Source: Pseudomonas viridiflava (lineage in GTDB: Bacteria > Pseudomonadota > Gammaproteobacteria > Pseudomonadales > Pseudomonadaceae). From it: a stretch of DNA of 64,000 nucleotides. The stretch covers positions 248,001 through 312,000 of the forward strand of contig NZ_UTBZ01000228.1 in the NCBI RefSeq assembly GCF_900580865.1, in the 5' to 3' direction. The notes under the pieces are model-generated. The model saw only the letters and a program-made list of their open reading frames with translations. It was not told the DNA's origin and did not search any database. Shown in pieces: positions 35,110-44,268 of the stretch (the first letter of the stretch is position 1; each line of letters opens with the position of its first letter). A program made the translations under genes and the position numbers.

Positions 35110-36159
35110 TCAGGCCTGGGGTTTCTTCGGGGGCGTTGGATCAGGATCGAAGGTATGCGGCGGCGCCACTTGCAGTGTGGTCACCGAGCCTTGTGCGGAC
35201 AGCGAATACGTGACCTTGGAGATCAGCATGTCACCATCGAACCCAAGCACCGGATCCGTGACTTTGACCAGCGTGTTGTGCCGCCAAAGATCACCGTTGG
35301 CCTGGCGCCAGCCCTGCACCTGATAGGTGGTGGTCTGCGCCCGACCCATGCGCGTGGCGCTTTCCCATTGGGCACGCTGCTGCGCCAATTCAAAGGTCAG
35401 TTGCGTGCCCTCGTTGATGATGGTGGTGCGTCGACGTTTGAAGCTCAGATCGGTCGCGCTGGATTCAACCTCGCTGACTGCCGCCCCGCTCTTCTTGTCC
35501 GAACCTTTCTGCTGGCCGATCACCCGGTATTCGGAGAACACCTGGCTCTGATCCATGGGAGCGTTGGCCGACAGGATATTCTTGCCCAGCTCCAGCGCAT
35601 CACTGGCCCGCCCACCGCTGCCAGGCTTGGCCAGTACCAGCCGGCCCTGCGCGTCATCGGTGGAAAATACCCGGAACAGCGAGAGTAACCGGTCGATCGA
35701 CTGGAACACTGTTTCGCCCGGCACGATGGTGTGCTTGGCGAGCCGCGCGGTCTCGGGAATTTCATTGACCACCATCAGCCCGTACTCCATCGCCAGCGCC
35801 TGAACGATGCTCAACAGCGGTTGTTCCTGCCACTGGTTCGGCTGGTTTCTGGCGGCGCAATCGACCAGGTCCTGGGTCTTGGAACTGCCCTCGATGCTCA
35901 GGCTGATCTGGCGTCCGTCATAGCTGATCGGCGCCTTGAACACGTAGCCGGTAAGCACCAGGTCCTGGCCGATTTTCACTTCGCAGGGGTCACCCGGCTT
36001 GATCCGTTGATCCACCGTCTGCCCCGGCCACTGCCAGGTGATGTCAAGTTTGAACGTGCGGAACTGGCGCTCCAGATCGGCCGTGATTTCCACGCTTTTC
36101 CAGCCGCCGTATTCCATGTTGTTGACGGTCAACGTGACGCGGTTATCCATCTCGCTCAT
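35110..36159 (-). CDS. Baseplate hub protein, Mu gp44-like
   Basis: 349 residues. Hub that surrounds the spike; same role as P2 gpD. Features: MDNRVTLTVNNMEYGGWKS start, a CEVKIGQDLVLTGYV segment, TIVPGETVFQSIDRLL, and a C-terminal DGDMLISKVTYSLS. Confidence 0.88.
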   Translation of the reverse strand: MSEMDNRVTLTVNNMEYGGWKSVEITADLERQFRTFKLDITWQWPGQTVDQRIKPGDPCEVKIGQDLVLTGYVFKAPISYDGRQISLSIEGSSKTQDLVDCAARNQPNQWQEQPLLSIVQALAMEYGLMVVNEIPETARLAKHTIVPGETVFQSIDRLLSLFRVFSTDDAQGRLVLAKPGSGGRASDALELGKNILSANAPMDQSQVFSEYRVIGQQKGSDKKSGAAVSEVESSATDLSFKRRRTTIINEGTQLTFELAQQRAQWESATRMGRAQTTTYQVQGWRQANGDLWRHNTLVKVTDPVLGFDGDMLISKVTYSLSAQGSVTTLQVAPPHTFDPDPTPPKKPQA

Positions 36160-36162
36160 GGC

Positions 36163-37398
36163 TCACTCCCTGGAGACTTTCACGTCGTTGGGTGAAAAGC
36201 CCGGATGGTTCATCGCGTTGCTCTGAGTCACTTGGGTCACCCGTGTGGCATCGGCAAATTGCTTGTAGGCCACAACCAGCGCTGGCAGGCTTTCCTGGAA
36301 CGATTTAGTGACCTGTCGCACACCGGATGACGCCACTGCCTTGAGATGCGCCAACAGCGCTTCCTTGACATCGTTGATTGCCTGGTGGTGCTTGGGGTCG
36401 GCCTTGTCCAGCATCGGATCAATGGCCACCCCGACAGCCTTCTGCAGTGCTTTCATTTCATCGGTCACCGGCACTTCCTGACGGGTCACCGGTTGATCCG
36501 CCTGATGAGCCACCGAGGGTGTCGACGACAGCTTCACTGCGGGGGTCGCCACGGGCATCGACGCCACCCATTGCGCCACTTTGACCAGCATCGTGTCCTG
36601 CACCAGATCGGCCATGGCCTGCGCTGCGGCATTGGTGTCCTTGCCGGTAGTGATCTTCGGCGCATCAGCCTTGCGGATGGCTTCGAGTTGTTGGGACACG
36701 TCGGCAATCACGCCACGGTAGCCCTCCTTCGCAAACTCCTTGAGCTCCTTGATATCGCCGAGCAGGCCTTTGAACTCCGCCGCCACTTCCTTGGGCAACT
36801 CCTTCACGGCCTTGACCAGTTCAGTGATTTGCTTGTACTGCTCGATCAGCGGTTTGAGCTGTTCTTTGATCACCTCATAAACCCCGGTCAGGCTGTTGCG
36901 CAGATTGGCGATGCCGATCCGCGCAGCCTTGATCAGCGTCATCGCCTGTTCGAAGCGCGCCACCGCAGACCCCAACAGCGTATCGGCCTTCACCAGCAAC
37001 ACTTTCTGTGTGCTGACGGTAGCGGTCGGAAACGGCAACGGCTGGTCGGGGTAAAACTTCAGGGTAAAGGTCACCATCCCGCCGTCCTGGCGGGTGTGGG
37101 TCATGTCGCATTCGCCAACCTTGACTTGCAGGCGTCCCAGCCAAGGGTGCACCAGCTCGCCACTGCCCTGCTCCAATGCCTTGAGCAACTTGTCACGCTG
37201 CTCAAGGCAATCGGCGCCGATGATGAATGCGGTAACGTCGTGGGTCTTGGCCTGCTGACCGAGATCCTCGAAAAACGGTAGGTCGCGTTGCGGATACTCG
37301 TGCAACTGACCTTTGCGACCGACCGGGGTTTTCGCCTGATCGATCCAGAAACCGACACCGCGAAAGGATGCCGGCAACAAACGGTCACGCCAGTTCAT
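36163..37398 (-). CDS. Mu gp43-like tail/DNA-circularization N-terminal protein
   Basis: 411 residues. The N-terminal 100 residues (FRGVGFWIDQAKTPVGRKGQ, HPWLGRLQVKVGECD) match the DNA circularization N domain, a baseplate-linked LysM-like module in Mu gp43. The rest is helical. Start ATG 37398 has an AGGAGG just upstream; the longer frame enters the tape measure gene in another frame. Confidence 0.85.
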   Translation of the reverse strand: MNWRDRLLPASFRGVGFWIDQAKTPVGRKGQLHEYPQRDLPFFEDLGQQAKTHDVTAFIIGADCLEQRDKLLKALEQGSGELVHPWLGRLQVKVGECDMTHTRQDGGMVTFTLKFYPDQPLPFPTATVSTQKVLLVKADTLLGSAVARFEQAMTLIKAARIGIANLRNSLTGVYEVIKEQLKPLIEQYKQITELVKAVKELPKEVAAEFKGLLGDIKELKEFAKEGYRGVIADVSQQLEAIRKADAPKITTGKDTNAAAQAMADLVQDTMLVKVAQWVASMPVATPAVKLSSTPSVAHQADQPVTRQEVPVTDEMKALQKAVGVAIDPMLDKADPKHHQAINDVKEALLAHLKAVASSGVRQVTKSFQESLPALVVAYKQFADATRVTQVTQSNAMNHPGFSPNDVKVSRE

Positions 37399-39382
37399 TG
37401 GAACCTCCTGCCGACAGCGAGCGATAGCCGATGCGCGAAGAAAGCGCCAGGCCCGGTTGATTGGTTTGCGGTTGATCGGTGCGCAGCCCTGTCGGCGCAT
37501 TTTCGAAGCGCACGGTCAGGCCGCCTTCGAGTTGCGTGCGGTTGTTGGCGGCGCTTTGCTGGATCAGGGCGCTGGAAGATTGTGGCAACGTGCTGTTGAG
37601 TGCCGCGCCACCGGCGGGTGCCGATGTGCCGGTGCCCGTGAGGGTCGCAAAGACATCCGAGAAGTTGCCACCGAGCAGTTCATTAAGCTGCCCGAAAATC
37701 CCTTGCAGCTTTGTCCACATGTCGCTGAACCAAGTCAGTACCGGCTGCCATTTCTGCTGTATCGACTCCAGCGGCGACTGGCTGAAGAGATCACCGAAGA
37801 TGCTCTTCACCACTTGTGCATCGGTGGTCAACGATGTCCACAAACCGGAGAAATAGTCGGTCACGCCGTTCCAGGCCGCCGTTGCCGACTCCACCGGCAA
37901 GACGTTGAACACGTTGCGCAGGTTGTCCTGCAACGCGGACATCGAGGCTCGCAGGACATCCCAAAGCGCCGAAAAAACGCCAGCCACGGGTTGCCAGGCC
38001 GATTCAATCATCACCACCGGCGATTGCGTGAAGATCGATTTGACCTGCTCCCACTGCGCCGCTGCGTTACCTGCAACACCATCAACAAGATTGCCAAACA
38101 CATTGTTCAGCGAGCCCCAGGCGCCAATAATCGTCTGCACTGGCGACCAGTTGAACCTCGCCTTGAGCGCATCCACGCCGGCAGAAGCTTTGGCCACTGC
38201 TCCAGCGAAGAAATCACTGACGATACTGCTCGCGGCTGCCAGAGCCTTGCTCATCACTTCACTTGGCGAGAAATCGAATTTCGCCCTGAGCTTGTCGATA
38301 CCCGCTTGCGCATCCGCCATGGTGCTGACGAAGAAATCACTGACAACACCGCTGGCTTTCGCTAATGCCTTGTTCCACACCTCACGCGGCGAGAAATCGA
38401 ATTTCGCCCTGAGCTTGTTGATACCGGCTTGCGCGTCTGCCATCGTACTGGCGAAGAAATCGCTGACAACACTGCTGGCTTTCGCCAGTGCCTTGTTCCA
38501 CACCTCACGCGGTGAGAAATCGAACCTCGCCTTCAGCTTGGCGATTCCCGCTTGTGCATCCGCCACCAAGTCGTCGTAGTACTTGCCGACGCTATCGACA
38601 CCTGCATTAAAGTCCGCGCGGATCTCTCCCCACTTTTTGCTGATCCAGGCACCCATCGAGTCGATCGCCTGCCCGATCTTCGCCACGCCGGCTTTGAACG
38701 CCGCCGCCACGTAGTCCCACATCCCGCCGAAGAATCCGGAAATTGACGCCCAGTTATTGGTGATCAACCGTGCGCCGATCACGATCACGGCCACAGCTGC
38801 CGCAATCCCGGCGGCAATCAGGCCAATGGGCGAGGTCAGAATTCCCAGCACCGCGACCAGCCCCATCGCCCCGACCGTGACCACCGTAAACGCCACGGCA
38901 GCGGCTGCCAGCCCTTCAACCAGATACGGATTGCTGGCGACGAACTGGCCGATGGACGTCATCACCGGTGTCAGCGCCGTGACGATGCCATTAACCGCCG
39001 GCAACAATGCCTGACCGATTTTCAGCGAGATGTTGTCCAGCGCCTTGTTGAATTTCTCCAGGTTGGCCGAGGTTTCCCCCTGCACCATCTTCGGCACTTT
39101 CAGCCCCTTGAGTGCCCTGGCTTTTTTCGCCAATGCATCCTGCGCTTCGATGGCCTTTTTGATGCCGTCCTGAAACGGCTTGAGCAAGCCACCTTCGGAA
39201 ATGAACCCGGCGACGTCCAGCGGCTCGAGGCCGCTATCCTCCATGCTTTTCTTGAATGCTGCGACCTTGCCACGCAGCCCTTTCATTTCGGCTTCCATCT
39301 TCTCGGCGCCCTTGAGCACCACGAGCATGTTGACCGTGACAGGAAAGGTCTGCGGAATCAGGCTCAAATTTGTATTCGCCAT
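37385..39382 (-). CDS. Tape measure protein of the Mu-like tail
   Basis: 665 residues. Sets tail length and sits inside the tube. A hydrophobic segment at about 157-205 is followed by three tandem 41-residue repeats from residue 283 (FDFSPREVWNKALAKAS, SDFFASTMADAQAGI) plus degraded copies up to about 550. Using the usual rule of 0.15 nm per residue the tail would be near 100 nm. ATG 39382 overlaps the stop of the frameshifted gp42 extension. Confidence 0.9.
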   Translation of the reverse strand: MANTNLSLIPQTFPVTVNMLVVLKGAEKMEAEMKGLRGKVAAFKKSMEDSGLEPLDVAGFISEGGLLKPFQDGIKKAIEAQDALAKKARALKGLKVPKMVQGETSANLEKFNKALDNISLKIGQALLPAVNGIVTALTPVMTSIGQFVASNPYLVEGLAAAAVAFTVVTVGAMGLVAVLGILTSPIGLIAAGIAAAVAVIVIGARLITNNWASISGFFGGMWDYVAAAFKAGVAKIGQAIDSMGAWISKKWGEIRADFNAGVDSVGKYYDDLVADAQAGIAKLKARFDFSPREVWNKALAKASSVVSDFFASTMADAQAGINKLRAKFDFSPREVWNKALAKASGVVSDFFVSTMADAQAGIDKLRAKFDFSPSEVMSKALAAASSIVSDFFAGAVAKASAGVDALKARFNWSPVQTIIGAWGSLNNVFGNLVDGVAGNAAAQWEQVKSIFTQSPVVMIESAWQPVAGVFSALWDVLRASMSALQDNLRNVFNVLPVESATAAWNGVTDYFSGLWTSLTTDAQVVKSIFGDLFSQSPLESIQQKWQPVLTWFSDMWTKLQGIFGQLNELLGGNFSDVFATLTGTGTSAPAGGAALNSTLPQSSSALIQQSAANNRTQLEGGLTVRFENAPTGLRTDQPQTNQPGLALSSRIGYRSLSAGGSNELA
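38168..38536 (-). repeat. Three 123-base tandem repeats in the tape measure gene
   Basis: The unit codes for a 41-residue block (SPREVWNKALAKAS...DAQAGI). Copies 1 and 2 are nearly identical, copy 3 has drifted. The plus-strand text GAGAAATCGAA recurs with a 123-base step. Confidence 0.9.
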
Positions 39383-39546
39383 CACTGCACCTGCTGCATC
39401 GCATTGATCCGTTGCGCGTGCTCCAGCGATTCGCGGAGCACATCCAGTGGCCTGGCCATCATCTGTTCGGGGTCAACCTTCCAGAACCAGGCCAGGTCAT
39501 AGGCGACGGCAATCAGGTCGGTGATGGCGCCGACGCCGCACTCATG
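39382..39546 (-). CDS. gp42-like -1 frame extension of the tail assembly chaperone
   Basis: Open -1 frame without its own start, reading 54 codons from the slippery site: ...AITDLIAVAYDLAWFWKVDP, QMMARPLDVLRESLEHAQ. The motif DLAWFW...MMARPL is that of the GpE'/gp42 C-terminal part. Its TGA overlaps the tape measure ATG (TGATG). Made only by frameshifting from gp41; the fusion would be about 142 residues. Confidence 0.82.
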   Translation of the reverse strand, partial: HECGVGAITDLIAVAYDLAWFWKVDPEQMMARPLDVLRESLEHAQRINAMQQVQ

Positions 39547-39809
39547 AAAAAACTCGCAACGGCCCAGCTCAGCGCATTGAGGTCAGCCAGATCCAACTGG
39601 TTGACCGACGACGGCGGAATGCCGGCGCACACAGCGATGTATTTGGCCGCCACGTCCATGTCGAGGCTGACTTCTTCGCTCTTGTCGATCTTGTACGGCA
39701 GCGCCTTGATCGCTCGCACCTCCTGCACCGTCGGACGGCGCAGGACGAGTTCGGTCAGGGGCTCGCCGTGAGCTTCGATCGCAACCTGAAGCTTCACGGC
39801 GCCGCTCAT
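39513..39809 (-). CDS. Tail assembly chaperone, Mu gp41-like (frame 0)
   Basis: 98 residues. Chaperone that keeps the tape measure ready for tube assembly. Family features: the N-terminal strand LQVAIEAHGEPLTELVLRRP, then VRAIKALP. The last ten residues follow the slippery heptamer at 39546-39552; a -1 slip there gives the gp41-42 fusion. Overlaps the tube gene end by 4 bases. Confidence 0.87.
   Translation of the reverse strand: MSGAVKLQVAIEAHGEPLTELVLRRPTVQEVRAIKALPYKIDKSEEVSLDMDVAAKYIAVCAGIPPSSVNQLDLADLNALSWAVASFFMSAASAPSPT
39546..39552 (-). promoter_or_regulatory. Slippery heptamer T_TTT_TTC for -1 frameshift
   Basis: On the minus strand the frame 0 codons are AGT TTT TTC ATG, giving the X_XXY_YYZ form T_TTT_TTC. 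Slipping back by one base opens the 54-codon gp42 frame. Confidence 0.8.
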
Positions 39810-40153
39810 TGCCAGGTCCCCTTGATGCCTTCGAATTTCAGCTCGATGGTGGCGTCATCGCCCTTGGAAACTGGTTCTTCGACCAGATAGGCACCGGCCA
39901 GCACGTAGACTTTGCCGTTGCTGAATTCGCAGGTGACGGTGATGTCGGTGCCTTCGATCAGCTTCTTCAGCGGGAAGTCGGCGGTGTGCAGCGCGGTCAC
40001 TTTGAACGACGGCGCGATGTCGGTTTCCTTGTAGAAACCGGGTACGACGGTTTCGCGTTTGACTGCCATCAGCGGTGCTTCGCAGCCGCCATTGATGGTC
40101 AGTTGTGCGCCGTCGACTTTGACGTAGCAGGTGCCTGCAATCAGTTGACCCAT
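39806..40153 (-). CDS. Tail tube protein of the Mu-like tail
   Basis: 115 residues. Subunit of the inner tube. MGQLIAGTCYVKVDGAQLTI and TDITVTCEFSNGKVYVLAGA are typical of the Mu-type tube family (about 115-120 residues). Start ATG 40153. Confidence 0.9.
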   Translation of the reverse strand: MGQLIAGTCYVKVDGAQLTINGGCEAPLMAVKRETVVPGFYKETDIAPSFKVTALHTADFPLKKLIEGTDITVTCEFSNGKVYVLAGAYLVEEPVSKGDDATIELKFEGIKGTWQ

Positions 40154-40176
40154 GGTGTTACTCCCTTGCATAAAAA

Positions 40177-40195
40177 AGCCCACGCGAGGTGGGCT
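40177..40195 (-). terminator. Terminator/attenuator between sheath and tube genes
   Basis: AGCCCAC/GTGGGCT hairpin with TTTTTTAT after it on the minus strand. It lies inside the structural operon, and its stem is the same as that at 30713-30732. Confidence 0.7.
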
Positions 40196-40220
40196 GAAAA
40201 CTTGCCGTCAAACGCGCGGA

Positions 40221-41717
40221 TCAAGCCGCGTCGTCGTACTGCAGACGGAATTGGTTGAGCAGTGCGAACACGCGCAGACCGTTGATGTAATCCGGCGGGA
40301 ACAGCACGTTCACGCGGCTCGGGTCCTGCACGTCGCGCTCGACGATCAGGTGCTCGGCGAACAGCTCGGCGTTCTCGACGTGGCCTTCCAGTTCGAGCTT
40401 GGCGTACTGAGCGATCAGTTCACCGCGAATGGTCGCTGGCGTCACGATCGGCTGGCCGGCGCCAAAGCGGGTGCCGTCGGAAGCCAGTTTGTGCCGGCCG
40501 TACTTGCTGGTGATCACGCTTTGCAGACGGCGCACGATGAACGCCGACTGGTGCATGGTTTCGCTGTCCAGGTAGGAGTTGTCGGCCTGACCGTAAGCGT
40601 TTTTCTGGTAGGTGGTGATCGAGCGCTGAATGCGCACGTAGCCACCTTCGTAGTAAGCGGTGGCGATGCCGTAGTTGAGCAGCGACTGACGCTCGGTCAG
40701 GGTGAAGCGCTCACTCGCCGGCGCAGGGTCGACACCCGGCAGGCTGCCGCTCTGGGTCGGACGGCTGGCGTCGGCAGAGATGAACACCGCGGTGCGTGCA
40801 GCCAGTGCAGCGGCTTGTACCCAGAACGGTTGCGGAACGCCCGGCTCCAGCGCCTGAATAGTCATGTGCTGATCGTTCCGTGCCTGGCCGGCTGCAACCA
40901 GCGTACCGACGGTGCCGCGTTTGGCGCTGTAGACGTGACCGAACAGCTGCTTGGCCCACGACCAGCGACCGGTGCTGTCGTCCATGACCGCTTGCCAGGT
41001 GTTGAGCGTCGACAGATCGGACCATGGCAGCGCGATGAACTCGAACGGTTCATCACCCAGGGCCGCGATGGCCTCAACCTGATCCGGCACACCGGCGCCG
41101 CCGGTCATCGTGGTGATCGCAGTGGTCAGGCCGGCCGGGGTATCTTCGCCGTTGCTCTTGCCCAAGCGATTGAATTGCAGGCTGATGTCGTTACCGCTGT
41201 CGCCAGTCCATTTGGCGCTCAGGGTGACCACACCTTCGGCAGCGACAGCGCTGACCGGCAGGTCGGCAGTGGCGTTGATTTTCTGCGCCAGGGCGGTGGC
41301 CGCCTGTGCAGCGGTGGCACCGTTGACCACGGTGGCTTGCACACGCACGCCGCCGACATACAGATTCAACACGCCAGCCTGAGTGGCGGTGCCAGTCAGG
41401 GTCAGCACGCCTTTGGCGATGGCGCCTTCGGTGTTGTGCAGCGGCAGGCACCAGATCTCACCGATCGGGTCAGCCTTGCGGAAGGTCTCGTACATCGAGG
41501 CGAGCATCGAGCCCTGACCACCGATGCTTTTGGCCAGCGCAACGCTGGAGACCAAAACCAGTTTGCCGACTTCGGTCGGGGCAATGTTGTCGTTGACCTG
41601 AGCGACGATCAAACGACGCAGGGTCGAACTCGCGCTATTGGCGGCCGAGTTGTCCATTTCGGCATAGAACAGCGGTACACGAATGTCCGCGGGGATGTTG
41701 CTGAATCCGATCGCCAT
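40221..41717 (-). CDS. Tail sheath protein of the Mu-like tail
   Basis: 498 residues. Contractile sheath, Mu gpL family. MAIGFSNIPADIRVPLFYAE start, the C-terminal domain with IVRRLQSVITSKYGRH and INGLRVFALLNQFRL. Start ATG 41717 overlaps the DUF2635 stop (TAATG). Confidence 0.93.
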   Translation of the reverse strand: MAIGFSNIPADIRVPLFYAEMDNSAANSASSTLRRLIVAQVNDNIAPTEVGKLVLVSSVALAKSIGGQGSMLASMYETFRKADPIGEIWCLPLHNTEGAIAKGVLTLTGTATQAGVLNLYVGGVRVQATVVNGATAAQAATALAQKINATADLPVSAVAAEGVVTLSAKWTGDSGNDISLQFNRLGKSNGEDTPAGLTTAITTMTGGAGVPDQVEAIAALGDEPFEFIALPWSDLSTLNTWQAVMDDSTGRWSWAKQLFGHVYSAKRGTVGTLVAAGQARNDQHMTIQALEPGVPQPFWVQAAALAARTAVFISADASRPTQSGSLPGVDPAPASERFTLTERQSLLNYGIATAYYEGGYVRIQRSITTYQKNAYGQADNSYLDSETMHQSAFIVRRLQSVITSKYGRHKLASDGTRFGAGQPIVTPATIRGELIAQYAKLELEGHVENAELFAEHLIVERDVQDPSRVNVLFPPDYINGLRVFALLNQFRLQYDDAA

Positions 41718-41896
41718 TATTTGGCTCCCTTTTGTTTGGCTGGTGCGGTTTTGAGGGTGATATCGCCGTCGGCCAGACGTCGGCGCCACCAGGCGCTGTC
41801 CAGCACTTCACGGCCTTCGACCGGCAGCAGATCGCCCGCCTCCGGGTCAGGTACAACGCGGCCTTCGGCCGGCAGTACGGTGATGCGATTGCTCAT
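41717..41896 (-). CDS. DUF2635 protein (Mu gp38-like)
   Basis: 59 residues, basic at the end (KQKGAK). ITVLPAEGRVVPDPEAGDLL then WWRRRLADGDI is the DUF2635 pattern. Always found just before the sheath gene in Mu-like tails; function unknown. Overlaps both neighbours. Confidence 0.85.
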   Translation of the reverse strand: MSNRITVLPAEGRVVPDPEAGDLLPVEGREVLDSAWWRRRLADGDITLKTAPAKQKGAK

Positions 41897-42477
41897 GGGG
41901 TTACGTCTCCAGAGAAAGTCATTTCCACGCGCCCATCGGGGCCCGGGCGTTTCAGGTTGGGGTCGGCCGGATCGATCGCATCGACCCGCACGGTGGCCCC
42001 GGTAAAGGACGACAAACCGTCCAGTTCGCGTTCGTGCCAACTCTCCGCAGGCTGACTGGGCAGATTGCGACCGAGCTGGAACTCGGCAAAAAAGCGCAGC
42101 CGGTAGAAGGCGCGGCTGCTGTTGATCGAGACCATTTCGCCGCCGTCATAGACGATGGCGCTGTAGTCAGAATCAGGTTTGAAACCCACCAGCGCGCGCC
42201 ACAGTTCGGCGCGCAGGTCGTGCAACAGATCCAGCGCTTTTGTAGCGTCGCTGGCGTCAAGCACCAGGACGATTTCGAAGCGGTCGCGGATCGGTTGGGT
42301 GGTGAGGTTTTGGCTGGTGCTGTTACTGGCCAGATCGGCGATTGGCAGCACGTGGGCCGAGGGTGTCGGCAGATCCGGGTTGCCTTGCAGCAACACCAGA
42401 TCGACGCCCACCGAAATGTGATTGGCAAGGCCAGGGCATTGCCCACGCAATTGCGTGAGGATCGGGGTGATCTTCAT
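41893..42477 (-). CDS. Mu gp37-like tail protein (DUF1834)
   Basis: 194 residues. First gene of the Mu-like module, probably a tail terminator/connector part. N terminus MKITPILTQLRGQCPG and the RFEIVLVLDASD segment. Start ATG 42477; the frame further up enters a REP element. Confidence 0.8.
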   Translation of the reverse strand: MKITPILTQLRGQCPGLANHISVGVDLVLLQGNPDLPTPSAHVLPIADLASNSTSQNLTTQPIRDRFEIVLVLDASDATKALDLLHDLRAELWRALVGFKPDSDYSAIVYDGGEMVSINSSRAFYRLRFFAEFQLGRNLPSQPAESWHERELDGLSSFTGATVRVDAIDPADPNLKRPGPDGRVEMTFSGDVTP

Positions 42478-42522
42478 GGGGATACTCCAGAATGAATGCG
42501 ATCTGCAGCGCACTGCAAAACC

Positions 42523-42612
42523 TGTGGGAGCGAGCTTGCTCGCGAAAGCGGTGTTTCAGTCGATGACTCTTTTGAATGTCAGATTGCATTCGCGAGCAAG
42601 CTCGCTCCCACA
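42523..42612. repeat. REP-type inverted repeat, family B, between the two tail modules
   Basis: TGTGGGAGCGAGCTTGCTCG... and its reverse complement ending at 42612. It lies exactly at the border between the P2-like module and the Mu-like module. Confidence 0.9.
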
Positions 42613-42641
42613 GGGATCTTCACCGCTGTGAGATTGAGGAA

Positions 42642-43670
42642 TCAGTCTTTGGCTTCGGCTTTGGGGTCGAGGCACGACGCATCGATCAGGCAGCGATAGC
42701 TGTTCTCGCGATTGCCGCTGGCGGTGACCTTGTCGATGGACCAGCGCCCGCGCATGAAGTCAGGCCAGGTGTCATCGAGCAGCACCAGCCCTTCGGCTGC
42801 CAGCCGTGGATCGCCGGGGCAGGTGATCTTCACCTTGTACTTTTGCCGGAGCATTTTGCGCACTTCGCCCTCGCCAACGGCGATGGCATCCGCTTCGTTG
42901 GGTTGCTTCTGGCGAATGGTCTTGAACGGCGCAAGCCCGGTTTCGACCCAGCGCAACACGCCTGTCGCTGCATCGACAAAACAGGTCTTGCAGCCTTTGG
43001 CTTGCTCGCGGGCGGATTCTTCCAGAGTGGCGCTGATAAAGGCGTGATCGCCGGGGCGGTTGTTGTGGGTCACCGACAAGGTCACATCCGCCAGCGTCTG
43101 TCCCGACAACGATTTGGTCTGGCCGGACCGCGCCAGCACGTAAATCTGATCGTACGGTTTGGCGACCACGTTGTACTTCATCGCCAATCGCGTCAGAAAG
43201 CCCATGTCGGTTTCGTTGGTCTGATCGATGTGCTCGATACGGATCAACGACACATCGGGAGCGACCCGTGGTGAAAAGCCGTGTCGCAACACCAGTTCAC
43301 GAAACAGCGTACCTAAAGTGGTCGGCCCGTGACTCGCCGTGCGGCGCTGCTTGAAGCCGGTCTCGTCATCCTTGCTGAATGGCGCTGCAGTAGCGACCAG
43401 GGTCAGACGGAACGGGAACAGCGTCGGCGTCAGGCGAGTGACTTTGAATTGGCCTTTGTCGACCATGCCCGATTCCAGGTAACCGACTTTCAGACCGATT
43501 CGGCCACCGAGACTCGGTAAACCGTCGAGACCTTCAAGGTCCACCGTCAACGTCAGTTGATCCGACTCGATGCCCGCGGCATCGATATGTTCCCAACTGA
43601 TCAGACGCTGATTGAGCAGGGCCGCATGGGCGCCGTAGATTTCTACCGCCGGGGTAAAACCCAGTGTCAT
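42642..43670 (-). CDS. Late control protein D / baseplate hub, P2 gpD-like
   Basis: 342 residues. Hub protein of the P2-like tail, last gene of that module. MTLGFTPAVEIYG start, SWEHIDAAGIESDQLTLTVD, LRHGFSPRVAPDVSL and the end RCLIDASCLDP are typical. Confidence 0.9.
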   Translation of the reverse strand: MTLGFTPAVEIYGAHAALLNQRLISWEHIDAAGIESDQLTLTVDLEGLDGLPSLGGRIGLKVGYLESGMVDKGQFKVTRLTPTLFPFRLTLVATAAPFSKDDETGFKQRRTASHGPTTLGTLFRELVLRHGFSPRVAPDVSLIRIEHIDQTNETDMGFLTRLAMKYNVVAKPYDQIYVLARSGQTKSLSGQTLADVTLSVTHNNRPGDHAFISATLEESAREQAKGCKTCFVDAATGVLRWVETGLAPFKTIRQKQPNEADAIAVGEGEVRKMLRQKYKVKITCPGDPRLAAEGLVLLDDTWPDFMRGRWSIDKVTASGNRENSYRCLIDASCLDPKAEAKD

Positions 43671-43679
43671 GCGACCTCC

Positions 43680-43892
43680 TTAATCCCAGGCTGTTAGCGG
43701 TTTGATGGCGGCGGGTTTGCTGTCGAGTTCAGGCAGTGCGATCCAGATGCCTGCAGGCAGGATCGGACCATGCTCAGCCAGGGTCGGATTAAGTTTCCAC
43801 AGCGCTTCCTCAGCCACATCATCGCTGCGCCCGGTTTCGCGATAGAGCAGCAGATTCACCGAATCACCGGCCACGCTTCGAACCTTACGCAT
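43680..43892 (-). CDS. Tail protein X, P2 gpX-like (LysM)
   Basis: 70 residues. Small LysM-like protein near the hub: VRSVAGDSVNLLLYRETGRS, NPTLAEHGPILPAGIWIALP. Start ATG 43892 overlaps the gpU end by 8 bases. Confidence 0.9.
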   Translation of the reverse strand: MRKVRSVAGDSVNLLLYRETGRSDDVAEEALWKLNPTLAEHGPILPAGIWIALPELDSKPAAIKPLTAWD

Positions 43893-44268
43893 TATTGAAC
43901 TCCGCCAATTCGATGACCCAATCGACCACCATCGCCGTGCCGTCATCGATGATCTGGGTCTGGGTTTCCTGAACGTTGTTGATCCGCCAAAGCCCCCAGT
44001 TGCGACCAATGCCATCGATCAGCGGCAGCGGTATACGCAGCGCCTGCAAGGCACGCAATTCATCGAGCCGATCCATGGCCACGGCGTACATCGACTTGCC
44101 AGTGATGGTCAGGGTTTCCGGCTTCTGGCCGGTCTGGCTGGATTTCGGTTTGCTGGTGAGGATCTGTATTTCGGTCCAGCCGCCATCGGACTTGCGCAGC
44201 AACGTGTGGTACGCAAATTGGCGCGAGAGACCGAAGATGAAACTGCCCAGGGCCATTTGTTGTTTCAT
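43885..44268 (-). CDS. Tail protein U, P2 gpU-like
   Basis: 127 residues. MALGSFIFGLSRQFAYHTLL and GIGRNWGLWRINNVQETQTQ are the gpU signatures. Overlaps the tape measure stop by one base. Confidence 0.92.
   Translation of the reverse strand: MKQQMALGSFIFGLSRQFAYHTLLRKSDGGWTEIQILTSKPKSSQTGQKPETLTITGKSMYAVAMDRLDELRALQALRIPLPLIDGIGRNWGLWRINNVQETQTQIIDDGTAMVVDWVIELAEFNNA

Noticed and set aside
40152..42005. 617-residue plus-strand frame opposite the sheath gene
   Set aside because: Antisense shadow of a clear sheath protein.
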